Program-made: the position numbers and the translations under genes
The notes under the pieces: model-generated
Seen by the model: only the letters and a program-made list of their open reading frames with translations
Database searches by the model: none
What the model was told of the DNA's origin: nothing
Shown here: piece after piece, positions 1 to 11,540 of the stretch
Numbering within the stretch: the first letter of the stretch is position 1
Layout: every line of letters begins with the position of its first letter
Source of the DNA: Nitrosococcus halophilus Nc 4
GTDB lineage: Bacteria > Pseudomonadota > Gammaproteobacteria > Nitrosococcales > Nitrosococcaceae
DNA length: 64,000 nucleotides
Direction: 5' to 3'
NCBI RefSeq assembly: GCF_000024725.1
Contig: NC_013960.1
Coordinates: 3,830,001-3,894,000, forward strand

Positions 1-33
1 AAACTTAACTTTAAGGCATCACCACCTTAACTT

Positions 34-1365
34 ATGGAAGCCAAAGAATTCGCACGCCGTCGTAAACAATTGTTGCAAATGATGGGGGAAGGCAGCATTG
101 CTATCCTGCCTACAGCAAGCACTTACCCCCGTAACCGAGATGTGACCTTTCCCTTCCGTGCTGATAGCAATTTTTACTACTTAACAGGGTTCCCTGAACC
201 GGAAGCAGTGGCCGTTCTCGTTCCTGGCCGCAGCCATGGGGAATATCTCCTATTTTGCCGGGAACAGGATCCGGAGAAAGAGATCTGGGAGGGCCGCCGC
301 GCTGGCACTCAAGGGGCTTGCAAAGATTATGGCGCTGACGACGCCTTCCCCATTACCGATATTGATGACATTCTTCCCGGATTAATGGAAGACAAAGCCC
401 GGGTCTACTACGCCATGGGCTATTACCCCGGTTTTGATCAACGTATGGTCGGGTGGGTTAATTTGATCCGACAGGCCTCTCGTGCTGGTAAGCGGCCGCC
501 AGGCGAGTTCATTGCGCTGGATCATCTACTTCATGAAATGCGTCTTATCAAAAGCGCCCAAGAAATCAAAACCATGCGTGAAGCGGCCCGGATCTCGGCT
601 GAAGCCCACATCCGGGCCATGCAACTCTGCCACCCTAGCATGATGGAATACCAAATAGAGGCGGAGTACCTTCACCATTTCTTTAGCCAGGGCTGCCGAG
701 CCCCAGCCTATCCTCCTATCGTAGGCAGTGGTGGCAATGGTTGTATCCTCCACTACACCGACAATAATGCCCGCCTCAGGAAAGGAGATTTGCTTTTGGT
801 GGACGCAGGCGCCGAGTATGACTATTATGCGGCGGATATTACCCGTACATTTCCCGCCAGCAGCCGCTTTTCCCCCGCCCAAAAAGCGATTTATGAACTG
901 GTCCTGGAAGCACAACTGGCGGCCATCGCCGAGGTCCGACCCGGCAATCACTGGAACGAACCCCACGAAGCGGCCGTGCGGGTACTGACAGAGGGTCTGG
1001 TGGCTCTCGGTCTGCTCAAAGGACGGGTGAGCACCTTGATTAAAAAAGAACACTATCGCCGCTTTTATATGCATCGTACCGGGCACTGGCTGGGTATGGA
1101 CGTCCATGACGTAGGGGACTATAAAGTCGATGGTGAATGGCGGGTTTTTGAACCTGGCATGACTCTAACCGTAGAACCGGGATTGTATATCCCTGCCAAT
1201 AGCCAGAAAGTAGCTAAAAAATGGTGGAATATCGGAGTCAGAATTGAGGATGATGTGCTTGTGACCAAAGAGGGCTGTGAAGTCCTAAGTGCAGCAGTCC
1301 CTAAAACAGTAGACGAGATTGAGGCCTTGATGGCCTCCTCACAGATACGGGTACCCATGCAATGA
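34..1365 (+). CDS. pepP: Xaa-Pro aminopeptidase (aminopeptidase P)
   Basis: Cytoplasmic metallopeptidase that removes the N-terminal residue from peptides with proline in second position. The 443-residue length is normal for the family. The N-terminal domain (about 1-170) has the typical start with ARRRKQLL and the DSNFYYLTGF signature. The pita-bread catalytic domain follows, with the metal-ligand segments LLVDAGAEYDYYAADITRTF (about 257-276), HRTGHWLGMDVHDVG and the late glutamates in TLTVEPGLYI and GVRIEDDVLV. The stop overlaps the start of ubiH by 4 bp (ATGA), so the three genes 34-3832 form one translationally coupled operon, as in Escherichia coli pepP-ubiH-ubiI. Confidence 0.96.
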   Translation: MEAKEFARRRKQLLQMMGEGSIAILPTASTYPRNRDVTFPFRADSNFYYLTGFPEPEAVAVLVPGRSHGEYLLFCREQDPEKEIWEGRRAGTQGACKDYGADDAFPITDIDDILPGLMEDKARVYYAMGYYPGFDQRMVGWVNLIRQASRAGKRPPGEFIALDHLLHEMRLIKSAQEIKTMREAARISAEAHIRAMQLCHPSMMEYQIEAEYLHHFFSQGCRAPAYPPIVGSGGNGCILHYTDNNARLRKGDLLLVDAGAEYDYYAADITRTFPASSRFSPAQKAIYELVLEAQLAAIAEVRPGNHWNEPHEAAVRVLTEGLVALGLLKGRVSTLIKKEHYRRFYMHRTGHWLGMDVHDVGDYKVDGEWRVFEPGMTLTVEPGLYIPANSQKVAKKWWNIGVRIEDDVLVTKEGCEVLSAAVPKTVDEIEALMASSQIRVPMQ

Positions 1366-2588
1366 CCCCCCCTTTCGACTACGATTTACTTATCGTGGGA
1401 GGTGGCCTCATTGGCAGTAGCTTGGCCTTGGCCTTGGCATCCCAACCCTTACGCATCGGCATTATCGAAGCGGTTCCCCCAAGTACTCAAGAGCAACCTA
1501 GCTTCGATTCCCGGGCCATTGCCCTAGCCTTCGGCTCCCGCCGTATTTTTGAGGGCATAGGCTGCTGGTCCGCCATTGCCTCTGAAACAACCCCCATCCG
1601 CCACATCCATGTCTCCGACCGGGGGCATTTTGGGGTTACCCGCCTAGATGCCGCCCAGGCTTCCCTGCCCGCATTGGGCTACGTGGTAGAAGTGCGGATG
1701 CTGGGCCAGATTGTCTATCAAAAACTTCAAGACTTTCCCCAGGTTGAGCTTATTTGCCCTGCCAAAGTCGTCAATATCGTCTCTGAAGCATCCCAGACCC
1801 AAGTACAAATTGCTTCCCATGGCCATATCCATACCCTCTCCACCCGTTTGCTGGTGGCTGCCGATGGAGGACTCTCCCTGGTGCGGCAGTTGCTGCAAAT
1901 TCCGACCCAAAAGAGAGACTACGGCCAAACAGCCATTATCGCCAATGTAGCCACCGAACGTTCCCACCAATACCGGGCTTTCGAACGCTTCACCGATACC
2001 GGCCCCTTGGCGCTACTGCCGCTGGGTGAAAAACGATGTAATCTGGTCTGGACAGTGAAAAATATTCAAGCCCCTTATCTTACCGCCGTGGACAAGGAGA
2101 CCTTTCTCGCTCACCTGCAGCAACGCTTCGGCCAGCGCCTAGGGCGTTTTACCCGGATTGGTAAACGCCATGCCTACCCTCTTCAGTTGCTTCGAGCACA
2201 ACAACAAGTTGCGTGCCGGGCGGTGCTCATCGGTAATGCCGCTCACAACCTCCACCCCGTTGCCGGCCAAGGTTTTAATCTGGGGCTCCGGGATGTTGCC
2301 GCCTTGGCGCAGACTCTTGCCGATGCCCAAAAAGCGGGCCACGATCTTGGGGCGCCGGAGACCTTATCCACTTACACCCAATGGCGCCAGGGGGATCAAC
2401 ATCTAGTGACGGGATTAACGGATACCCTCGTACGTCTATTTTCCAATGATTATCCTTTGCTCGGCCCAGCCCGAGGCTTGGGGCTGGCAGCTTTAGATTT
2501 ATTTCCTCCCCTCAAGCAGCAGTTTATGCGCCAAACCATGGGACTTGCGGTACGGCAGCCTCGCCTGGCTCGGGGATTAGCCCTATGA
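1362..2588 (+). CDS. ubiH: 2-octaprenyl-6-methoxyphenol hydroxylase UbiH
   Basis: FAD-dependent aromatic hydroxylase of ubiquinone biosynthesis. The N-terminal Rossmann motif VGGGLIGSSLALALA (about 13-27) binds FAD. The UbiH-type segment SFDSRAIALAFGSRRIFEGI and the DRGHFGVTRLDA stretch separate it from its paralogue next door. The second FAD motif is VLIGNAAHNLHPVAGQGFNL (about 288-307). It overlaps pepP upstream and the next hydroxylase downstream by 4 bp each. It probably acts at the inner membrane face in the Ubi protein complex (family knowledge). Confidence 0.94.
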   Translation: MTPPFDYDLLIVGGGLIGSSLALALASQPLRIGIIEAVPPSTQEQPSFDSRAIALAFGSRRIFEGIGCWSAIASETTPIRHIHVSDRGHFGVTRLDAAQASLPALGYVVEVRMLGQIVYQKLQDFPQVELICPAKVVNIVSEASQTQVQIASHGHIHTLSTRLLVAADGGLSLVRQLLQIPTQKRDYGQTAIIANVATERSHQYRAFERFTDTGPLALLPLGEKRCNLVWTVKNIQAPYLTAVDKETFLAHLQQRFGQRLGRFTRIGKRHAYPLQLLRAQQQVACRAVLIGNAAHNLHPVAGQGFNLGLRDVAALAQTLADAQKAGHDLGAPETLSTYTQWRQGDQHLVTGLTDTLVRLFSNDYPLLGPARGLGLAALDLFPPLKQQFMRQTMGLAVRQPRLARGLAL

Positions 2589-3832
2589 CCTCACCTCATC
2601 CCCCCTATGATGTTCTCATCGTCGGTGCCGGCATGACGGGCTCTTGCTTGGCATTAGCGCTAGGACAATCCCCCAAACTCCGAATCGCCTTGGTAGAAGC
2701 CAATCCGCCTGATCTAGAGGACGTTCCTCCAGACACTTATGATCTTCGGGTTAGCGCCATCACCCGTGCCTCCGAAAATATTTTTAAAAACTTAGGGACC
2801 TGGCAAGAAATGGCGGCGCAACGTATCAGCCCCTTTCGGGAAATGCATGTATGGGACGGGACAGGCACCGGAGAAATCCATTTTGACAGTGCTGAGATCG
2901 GAGAACCCTGCTTAGGGCATATCATTGAAAATCGGGTGATTCAAAGAGCGCTCCTAAAACAATGTGAGGGTTCGGATAATATCGACCTGTATGCTCCTGC
3001 TCACCCTAGTGGAATAATCCAAGATGATCGCAAAATTTACCTGCAACTGGAAGGGGGCGATTGCCTAGGAGCACGCTTGCTCATTGGCGCAGACGGGGCC
3101 AATTCCAAGGTAAGACAGTGGATGGGTATTAGCAGTCGGGGTTGGGATTACCAGCAAAAAGGGGTAGTCGCCACGGTTCAGACTGAAAAGCCCCATCAGG
3201 AAACAGCATGGCAATGCTTTCTTCCCCCGGGACCGCTGGCCTTTTTGCCCTTAGACAATCCCTATCGCTGCTCCATCGTCTGGAGCACGACACCCGAGGA
3301 GGCTACCCACTTGTTGGCCTTGGAAGAACAGGAATTTGCTGCGGCACTCGCTGCTGCCTTTGAGTATCGTTTAGGGGCGATCCAAGCAGTGAGTCCTCGG
3401 GCCGCTTTCCCCCTGCGACTGCGGCATGCGGAGACTTATACCAAACCCCGGTTGGCCCTGGTTGGCGATGCGGCCCACACCATTCATCCCCTAGCTGGAC
3501 AAGGCGTTAACTTAGGCTTGCTGGATGCCACCGCACTAGCTGAAGTATTGATGACCGCCAGAAAGCGCAAGAAGGACCTGGGCGCTCTTGCCACCCTGCG
3601 GCGCTTTGAACGTTGGCGGAAAGGGGATAACTTTGCCACCCAATTGGTGATGGATGGTTTTAAACGCCTTTTTGGTAATACCCTCTTTCCAGTCCGCCTC
3701 ATTCGCAACCTTGGCCTTACAGCCACTGATGCTGCAACCCCAGTCAAATGCTTGATTATGCGCCAGGCGTCCGGTTTAACCGGAGATCTGCCCCTGATGG
3801 CTAAGCCAAAATTGATTGATCCTGGAAAATAG
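2585..3832 (+). CDS. ubiI: UbiI/UbiF-family ubiquinone biosynthesis hydroxylase
   Basis: A second FAD monooxygenase of the UbiH/COQ6 family, 415 aa. It has VGAGMTGSCLALALG near residue 12 and the second FAD motif LVGDAAHTIHPLAGQGVNLG at about 293-312. The MHVWDGTGTGEIHFD segment is typical of the UbiI/VisC and UbiF branches rather than UbiH. Position directly after ubiH, with an ATGA overlap, favours UbiI (C5 hydroxylation). The symbol rests on this synteny; ring-position specificity cannot be read from the sequence, and some gammaproteobacteria use broader-specificity members. Confidence 0.85.
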   Translation: MTSPHPPYDVLIVGAGMTGSCLALALGQSPKLRIALVEANPPDLEDVPPDTYDLRVSAITRASENIFKNLGTWQEMAAQRISPFREMHVWDGTGTGEIHFDSAEIGEPCLGHIIENRVIQRALLKQCEGSDNIDLYAPAHPSGIIQDDRKIYLQLEGGDCLGARLLIGADGANSKVRQWMGISSRGWDYQQKGVVATVQTEKPHQETAWQCFLPPGPLAFLPLDNPYRCSIVWSTTPEEATHLLALEEQEFAAALAAAFEYRLGAIQAVSPRAAFPLRLRHAETYTKPRLALVGDAAHTIHPLAGQGVNLGLLDATALAEVLMTARKRKKDLGALATLRRFERWRKGDNFATQLVMDGFKRLFGNTLFPVRLIRNLGLTATDAATPVKCLIMRQASGLTGDLPLMAKPKLIDPGK

Positions 3833-3857
3833 GCGGGCTAAATGCGATTTCTGCCGG

Positions 3858-5132
3858 CTAAACACCCCCCTTCCGGGAATCCTTCTTTTTTTGGCGGGAA
3901 CGATGCCCCCCCTTGCGAAGATTCCTGTTGTCCCTAGGCGGTAGCGAGATGGGTTGTTTCGGTATGGACAGTGCCTCATCATCTACCGAGAAAGGAGCCA
4001 ACTTATGACCAATATATTCCTCAATATCAGGCAAGGAAAAGGCGTAATCTTCACAGGCAAAACTCACCGCCGAACCACTCGCTCCAGCGCGAGCAGTCCG
4101 GCCTATACGATGCACATAGTCTTCAGGATCCTGAGGTAAATCATAGTTAAATACATGAGTTACCGTAGGGATATGAAGACCCCGTGCCGCCACATCCGTG
4201 GCAACCAAAATAGGATAACTTCCCTCTTGGAATTCCTTAAGCAGGCGCTGACGCTTGCCCTGGGGGACGTCACCGGAAAGCAAGGCAGCTTTAAAGCCAT
4301 TACCTTCCAGGTAACCCCAGACTTGTTCAGCGGCGTATTTAGTATTCACAAACACAATCGCATGTTGGGGCGCTAGACGTTTAAGGAGGGCAAGCAATAG
4401 AGGAATTTTTTCTTCGTTAGCAGGAAAATAAACTCTTTCTTTAATTTTATCGGCGGTTACCTTCTGGGACTCTGTTTGGACTAGACGGGGGTTGTTCATA
4501 TGCTCGTAAGCTAGCTCCGTCACCCGCAGGGAAAGGGTGGCTGAAAACAACATCCCGAGGCGTTTATGGGGTGGCGGCAGACGACGCAAAATGTAGCGAA
4601 TGTCCCGAATAAAGCCCAGATCAAACATCCGATCGGCCTCGTCTAAAACGACGACCTGGACTTTTTTAAAATCGAATATCTGCTGTTTGTAATAATCAAT
4701 GAGACGTCCTGGTGTACCAATCAAGATATCACAGCCTTGCTCTAGGAGGTGGCGTTGTTTGCGGTAATTAGCCCCACCATAAACAACAACAGATCGTAAA
4801 CCGGTATGACGGCCGAGCAGTTGGGCATCCTTTTTTATCTGAATAGCCAACTCACGAGTTGGGGCTAGAATTAACGCCCGGGGCTGTTGACCTTGTTCAA
4901 TACCAAGATCTCTTAATAAGTATTGCATTGTCGCCAGCAAAAAGGCAGCCGTCTTGCCGGTCCCCGTCTGGGCCTGCCCCGCTACATCCTTACCGGCCAG
5001 TAGCAAAGGCAATGTCAATGCCTGGATCGGCGTACAAACGGTAAAACCGGCATCTTGAATCCCCTGTATTAGGGGTTTGGCCAGATTTAAGGCATCAAAT
5101 GAAATTTCAGAAAAATGAGGATTGGACATCAA
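3858..5132 (-). CDS. rhlB: DEAD-box ATP-dependent RNA helicase RhlB
   Basis: RNA helicase; in enterics it is a component of the RNA degradosome. The order of motifs is complete: Q motif near residue 35 (TPIQALTLPLLL), Walker A AQTGTGKT (54-61), PTRELA, TPGR, DEAD (VLDEADRMFDLGFI), SAT, and the C-terminal VATDVAARGLHIP and HRIGRTARAG. Its 424 residues match E. coli RhlB, and the tail is short and basic (RKGGHRSRQKKKD). Divergent transcription from trxA across an AT-rich 230-bp gap is the E. coli arrangement, which supports RhlB over other DEAD-box paralogues. Confidence 0.93.
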   Translation of the reverse strand: MMSNPHFSEISFDALNLAKPLIQGIQDAGFTVCTPIQALTLPLLLAGKDVAGQAQTGTGKTAAFLLATMQYLLRDLGIEQGQQPRALILAPTRELAIQIKKDAQLLGRHTGLRSVVVYGGANYRKQRHLLEQGCDILIGTPGRLIDYYKQQIFDFKKVQVVVLDEADRMFDLGFIRDIRYILRRLPPPHKRLGMLFSATLSLRVTELAYEHMNNPRLVQTESQKVTADKIKERVYFPANEEKIPLLLALLKRLAPQHAIVFVNTKYAAEQVWGYLEGNGFKAALLSGDVPQGKRQRLLKEFQEGSYPILVATDVAARGLHIPTVTHVFNYDLPQDPEDYVHRIGRTARAGASGSAVSFACEDYAFSLPDIEEYIGHKLAPFSVDDEALSIPKQPISLPPRDNRNLRKGGHRSRQKKKDSRKGGV

Positions 5133-5362
5133 TTTTGGGTACCAAAAGACCCGGTTTTATGCTTATAGCTTGAAAATGGGCGAAAATTGCGCTGAAATCG
5201 TATTTATATAATTATGCATTATTATATCTCACTATATTAGGGTAACCTATGCATAAATCATAAAAGAAGGCAACTAAATTTTATGCAAAAATCTTAAAGC
5301 AAAAATAATAACGTATAAAATTTCTAGACAATTTTAATCCAACAGTTGGAGTTATACCTACA

Positions 5363-5689
5363 ATGAGTGATCGCATCATATCAGTAACCGACGCCACCTT
5401 TGAGGAAGAAGTGATTAAATCAGAACAGCCTGCGCTTGTGGACTATTGGGCTGAATGGTGTGGACCCTGTAAAATGGTTGCACCTATTCTGGAAGAGATT
5501 GCGAAAGAATACGAAGGCAAGCTCAAAATTTGTAAACTCAATATTGATGAGAATCCTTCGACTCCACCTCGCTATGGAATCCGCGGTATCCCCACTTTGA
5601 TGTTGTTCAAAAACGGGAATGTAGAGGCGACGAAGGTGGGCGCCCTGTCAAAATCGCAACTAGCAGCCTTTATCGACAGTAATTTATAG
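5363..5689 (+). CDS. trxA: Thioredoxin 1
   Basis: Cytoplasmic dithiol-disulfide oxidoreductase of 108 residues, the normal family length. The active site WCGPC has its cysteines at 33 and 36, and the conserved cis-proline is in GIPT (about residue 77). A GGAG ribosome-binding site lies about 10 bp upstream of the ATG. In E. coli the next gene is rho; here rho is 9 kb away on the other strand and a lipoprotein gene follows instead. Confidence 0.97.
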   Translation: MSDRIISVTDATFEEEVIKSEQPALVDYWAEWCGPCKMVAPILEEIAKEYEGKLKICKLNIDENPSTPPRYGIRGIPTLMLFKNGNVEATKVGALSKSQLAAFIDSNL

Positions 5690-5747
5690 GCGGCTTCTCA
5701 TGGCAGCAATGATGTAGAAGCCATCGCGATTCAAATGAGATAAGCTT

Positions 5748-6218
5748 ATGAAAATTAGATCCCTTACCGCTGCGATGGTCCTGGGTATATTCTTTGTCGG
5801 CTGTGCTAGCACTACAGGGGAAAAAGAATCCATCGGCACGGTTCTTGGCGCCGCAGGCGGGGGACTTCTAGGCTCACAGTTTGGTTCAGGAAGCGGGCAA
5901 CTGGCAGCCACAGCCGCGGGTACCCTACTGGGCGCTCTAGTGGGAAGCAACATTGGCCGCACCATGGACGATGTTGATCGCATGAAGGCCCGTCAAGCCC
6001 TAGAGCAAGCCACCCATGCTCCTATTGGAGAAACCATTACCTGGAATAATCCTCGCAGTGGACACCAGGGCTCGGTAACGCCAGTACGTGATGGGCGCTC
6101 CAGCGCTGGCAATTATTGCCGGGAATTCCAACAGACAGTGACCATCGACGGCAGGAGTGAGCAGCTCTATGGGACAGCCTGCCGACAACCGGATGGAAGC
6201 TGGAAACTGATCCAATAA
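5748..6218 (+). CDS. Glycine-zipper lipoprotein (outer membrane surface-antigen type)
   Basis: Predicted 156-aa lipoprotein. The N-terminal signal ends in a lipobox, GCA, with Cys19. Residues 28-68 hold a glycine-rich pair of hydrophobic helices (GTVLGAAGGGLLGSQFG and GTLLGALVGSNIG), the glycine-zipper 2TM pattern. The C-terminal part (about 85-156) carries the surface-antigen fold signature with CREFQQTVTIDG and GTACRQPDGSWK, similar in layout to SlyB/17-kDa antigen relatives. Function is unknown; such proteins are usually structural or stress-related outer membrane components. It follows trxA by 58 bp on the same strand. Confidence 0.85.
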   Translation: MKIRSLTAAMVLGIFFVGCASTTGEKESIGTVLGAAGGGLLGSQFGSGSGQLAATAAGTLLGALVGSNIGRTMDDVDRMKARQALEQATHAPIGETITWNNPRSGHQGSVTPVRDGRSSAGNYCREFQQTVTIDGRSEQLYGTACRQPDGSWKLIQ

Positions 6219-6313
6219 GCGCCGAAGCCGCTAATCTATTAAGTCTTATAGAAGTCTTTGCTGCTAATATTAGAGGGCATGGGTGGCAGGTTTTATGAAT
6301 AGGGGGCAATAGC

Positions 6314-6676
6314 ATGGCAAACCACAAGTTTAAAACTTTAACCTTAGGCCTGTGGCTGTATCTACTGCTACCTCAGATAGCCTGGAGTGATTTTCAAAAT
6401 GGAAATCAGCTACTTAAGAACTGCACTGCGAAAAATGACATTCAGGCCAAAGCCTACTGTATAGGCTATGTGGCCGCCATTGCAGATGTCTTAGGAGTAG
6501 GAGACAGGGAAATTGGAGGATGGTATGCCTGCCTCCCAAGCCATGCCACTCAAGGAGATGTCGTTGAGATTGCCGTTAATTGGCTTAAAAAGCACCCTTC
6601 AGTCCGCGGTGAGGGGGCTTCTGATATTGCTGCCCATGCCCTTGCCAAAGCCTTTCCTTGCACTCCCACTCCCTAG
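6314..6676 (+). CDS. Rap1a/Tai-family secreted protein
   Basis: Predicted periplasmic protein of 120 residues with a signal peptide of about 25 residues (TLGLWLYLLLPQIAWS). The mature part matches the Rap1a/Tai pattern: NGNQLLKNC, AYCIGYVAAIADVL, WYACLP and the C-terminal HPSVRGEGASDIAAHALAKAFPC, with four well-spaced cysteines. The named members are immunity proteins for type VI amidase effectors (Serratia Rap1a, Tai4). No effector gene lies beside it, so an immunity role here is not supported; many family members are solitary housekeeping-like proteins. It converges on purA with a 22-bp gap. Confidence 0.75.
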   Translation: MANHKFKTLTLGLWLYLLLPQIAWSDFQNGNQLLKNCTAKNDIQAKAYCIGYVAAIADVLGVGDREIGGWYACLPSHATQGDVVEIAVNWLKKHPSVRGEGASDIAAHALAKAFPCTPTP

Positions 6677-6698
6677 CTTTATACGGAGAGGTTTGGAA

Positions 6699-9180
<2,482 letters not shown>

Positions 9181-9216
9181 TGTTGTTAACTAGGCTTTGC
9201 GGAGAGAAGGCAGGTG

Positions 9217-9235
9217 GCGGGTGCTTCGCACCCGC
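9217..9235. repeat. GC-rich hairpin between hflC and hisZ
   Basis: Perfect 8-bp arms GCGGGTGC and GCACCCGC with a 3-nt loop in the 68-bp gap between hflC and hisZ. There is no T-run after it on the minus strand, so it is not a standard terminator. It may slow or process the operon transcript between hflC and hisZ. Confidence 0.5.
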
Positions 9236-9248
9236 ACACTAACCCACC

Positions 9249-10163
9249 TCATTCAAGTTCTGGTTTGGCAAATTTTGAGTTGGGTTCCGACCCAAATTCC
9301 GGCTTAGGATTAAAGAAGCGGAAAAATTCCCCTTTGGGCTCCAGCAACAGGAGATTGTTTCCTCCTTCCGCGAAAACCTTGCGATACGCGCTTAGGCTGC
9401 GGTAAAGGGCATAAAACTGTGGATCCCGGCCAAAGGTCTCTGCATAAACCTTGGTTGCCATAGCATCCCCCGCACCCCGAATATTTTCGGCCTCTTTTTT
9501 GGCGTTCGCCAGGATAATGGTACGCTGCCGGTCCGCCTCCGAACGAATGCGTTCAGCGGTCTCGGCCCCCTGTGAGCGTAGCTCACTGGCCACTCGCTGC
9601 CGCTCGGCCTCCATCCGGGCGTAAACCGAATCGCTAACATCCTTGGGCAAATCGATACGCTTGATGCGCACATCCGCAATCGTAATCCCAAACTCTTTGG
9701 CCTGGTTATTCGCCCGCCTTGCCATGGTTTCCATGATAAGCGCACGCTCCCCAGAAACCACCTCCTGGATGGAACGGCGCCCAAACTCACTCCGCAGGCC
9801 GTCTTTAATAATCTGAGATAGGCGCAAGGCAGCGCGACTCTCATCTCCCGTCATGGACCGGTAGTACTGGGCCACATCGCTAATCCGCCACATGACAAAG
9901 GAATCAACGATAACGTTTTTCTTCTCAACCGTGAGATAGCGCTCAGCCTCTGCATCCAGAGTAAGAATCCGACCATCAAATTTACGCACCGAATTAAAAA
10001 ACGGCACTTTGAAGTGGAGACCAGGCTCAAAATCCGCACGCTCGATTTTACCCAACCATAACAAGAGCGCTCGCTCTCGCTCATCGACCATAAAAACGCT
10101 CTGCGAGCCAATGATTAACAAGACTACCAGGAGGGCAGCCAAGATACTAAAGCTTTTACTCAT
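9249..10163 (-). CDS. hflC: HflC, SPFH-domain modulator of FtsH
   Basis: Inner-membrane protein that pairs with HflK in a large complex around the FtsH protease. There is one N-terminal membrane segment (SILAALLVVLLIIGSQSVFMV) followed by the SPFH/band-7 domain with DERERALLLWLGKIER and the long helical region near 190-250. The 304-aa length is slightly above the usual size for HflC; the C-terminal tail KGEFFRFFNPKPEFGSEPNS is somewhat extended. The start overlaps the hflK stop in a TAATG arrangement. Confidence 0.95.
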   Translation of the reverse strand: MSKSFSILAALLVVLLIIGSQSVFMVDERERALLLWLGKIERADFEPGLHFKVPFFNSVRKFDGRILTLDAEAERYLTVEKKNVIVDSFVMWRISDVAQYYRSMTGDESRAALRLSQIIKDGLRSEFGRRSIQEVVSGERALIMETMARRANNQAKEFGITIADVRIKRIDLPKDVSDSVYARMEAERQRVASELRSQGAETAERIRSEADRQRTIILANAKKEAENIRGAGDAMATKVYAETFGRDPQFYALYRSLSAYRKVFAEGGNNLLLLEPKGEFFRFFNPKPEFGSEPNSKFAKPELE

Positions 10164-11410
10164 TACCGCGCCCTCCGACTCCGGCTATCGTCAGCACTGC
10201 TCTGGCGTGCGCGCGCCTCCCTCTCCAAGGTTTCTTTGCCGAAAGGGGACAACTGATCCAGGGAAATCGCACGCTGCTCCTCCGATCTTCCCTCCTGGAC
10301 CATACGATCAAGAGGCAGATAAAAGACATTGGTGCCTTCGGGGACATCCACCATTACCTTACGGCTGCGATCCATCACCGACTCCATGGCTTCCAGGTAA
10401 AGCCGCTCTTCAGTAATCTGCGGCGCCTCTAGGTACTCCTTCAACACCTGGGCAAAACGAGCCGTCTCACCTTCAGCATGGGCAACAACCTCGTTCTTGT
10501 AGGCTTCCGCTTCCTGGACCCTACGGAATGCGGCACCCCGTGCTTTAGGAAGAATATCGTTGGCGTACGCCTCGGCCTCATTCCTTAACCGCTGTTGGTC
10601 TTCCCGCGCTTTGATGGCATCCGCAAAGGCCGCTTGCACCTGCTCCGGCGGCTGAGCATCCTGCATGTTCACACTGGTGACAATCAATCCTGCATTATAT
10701 TGGTCCAAAATCTCCTGCGCTAATTTCTCCGTCCGCAGCACTATTTCACTACGCCCCTCGGTCAAAACAAAGTCCATGGTGTTCTTACCCACGATTTCCC
10801 GAAGAGCACTTTCGACCACCTGGCGCAGATTAATATCCGCATTGCGCACATTAAAGACATAATTGGCCGCATCCTTGACCCGATATTGGACCGCAATCCG
10901 AATATCCACAATATTTTCATCTTCGGTGAGCATCAGCGCCTCGGTGGGTACCGGCGATCCCGCCCGCCCCCTACCCGTAGAGCGGTAACCGATCTCATAG
11001 CTTCGGATCTGGGAGACATCCACCAGCTCTACCTTCTCAATAGGATAGGGAATGTGCCAGTGAGGTCCTGGCTCAGTCGTGGTGACATATTGGCCAAAAC
11101 GCAACACCACACCGCGCTCGGCGGGGGCAACAATATAAATGCCTGAGAGCAGCCACACCACAGCAAGGATCAATACCAACAGACCCACGCCTACAACACT
11201 GCCGCCGCGACCTAAGGGCGGACGACCACCACTTGGCGCGCCTCCACCCCTACCCCCGAACAGCCCACTAAGTTTGGCCTTCAGGTTGCGGATGACTTCA
11301 TCAAGGTCTGGTGGCCCTTGTTGGTCGCCACCTTTACCCCATTGATCCCCTTCTTTATTCCAAGGATCTTTGTCTTTGTCTTTGTTCTCGTTCGGCTCAT
11401 TCCAAGCCAT
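10163..11410 (-). CDS. hflK: HflK, SPFH-domain modulator of FtsH
   Basis: Partner of HflC. The ATG at 11410 is chosen because the protein then begins MAWNEPNENKDKDKDPW, the usual HflK start; an upstream in-frame start at 11446 would add 12 residues not seen in the family. Features in order are a charged, Gly-rich cytoplasmic N-terminus (LFGGRGGGAPSGGRPPLGRG), one membrane helix (VGVGLLVLILAVVWLLSGIY), and the SPFH domain with APAERGVVLRFGQYV. A Lys/Arg-rich C-terminal tail ends it. The gene overlaps hflC by one base. Confidence 0.95.
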   Translation of the reverse strand: MAWNEPNENKDKDKDPWNKEGDQWGKGGDQQGPPDLDEVIRNLKAKLSGLFGGRGGGAPSGGRPPLGRGGSVVGVGLLVLILAVVWLLSGIYIVAPAERGVVLRFGQYVTTTEPGPHWHIPYPIEKVELVDVSQIRSYEIGYRSTGRGRAGSPVPTEALMLTEDENIVDIRIAVQYRVKDAANYVFNVRNADINLRQVVESALREIVGKNTMDFVLTEGRSEIVLRTEKLAQEILDQYNAGLIVTSVNMQDAQPPEQVQAAFADAIKAREDQQRLRNEAEAYANDILPKARGAAFRRVQEAEAYKNEVVAHAEGETARFAQVLKEYLEAPQITEERLYLEAMESVMDRSRKVMVDVPEGTNVFYLPLDRMVQEGRSEEQRAISLDQLSPFGKETLEREARARQSSADDSRSRRAR

Positions 11411-11540
11411 TAATCTACCTACTCCAACTGTTGTGCGGGTATCCATTAATAAATACCTGCAGGTTATTCACAAGGAGAATATTGACAGTAACTTGACATT
11501 CATTCTACAGGGACATAACTCCAGCCGGCAAGTTCCACCA

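Noticed and set aside
6314-6676. Rap1a/Tai-like gene as part of a type VI effector-immunity pair
   Set aside because: No amidase effector or secretion genes lie nearby; the family also includes solitary members.
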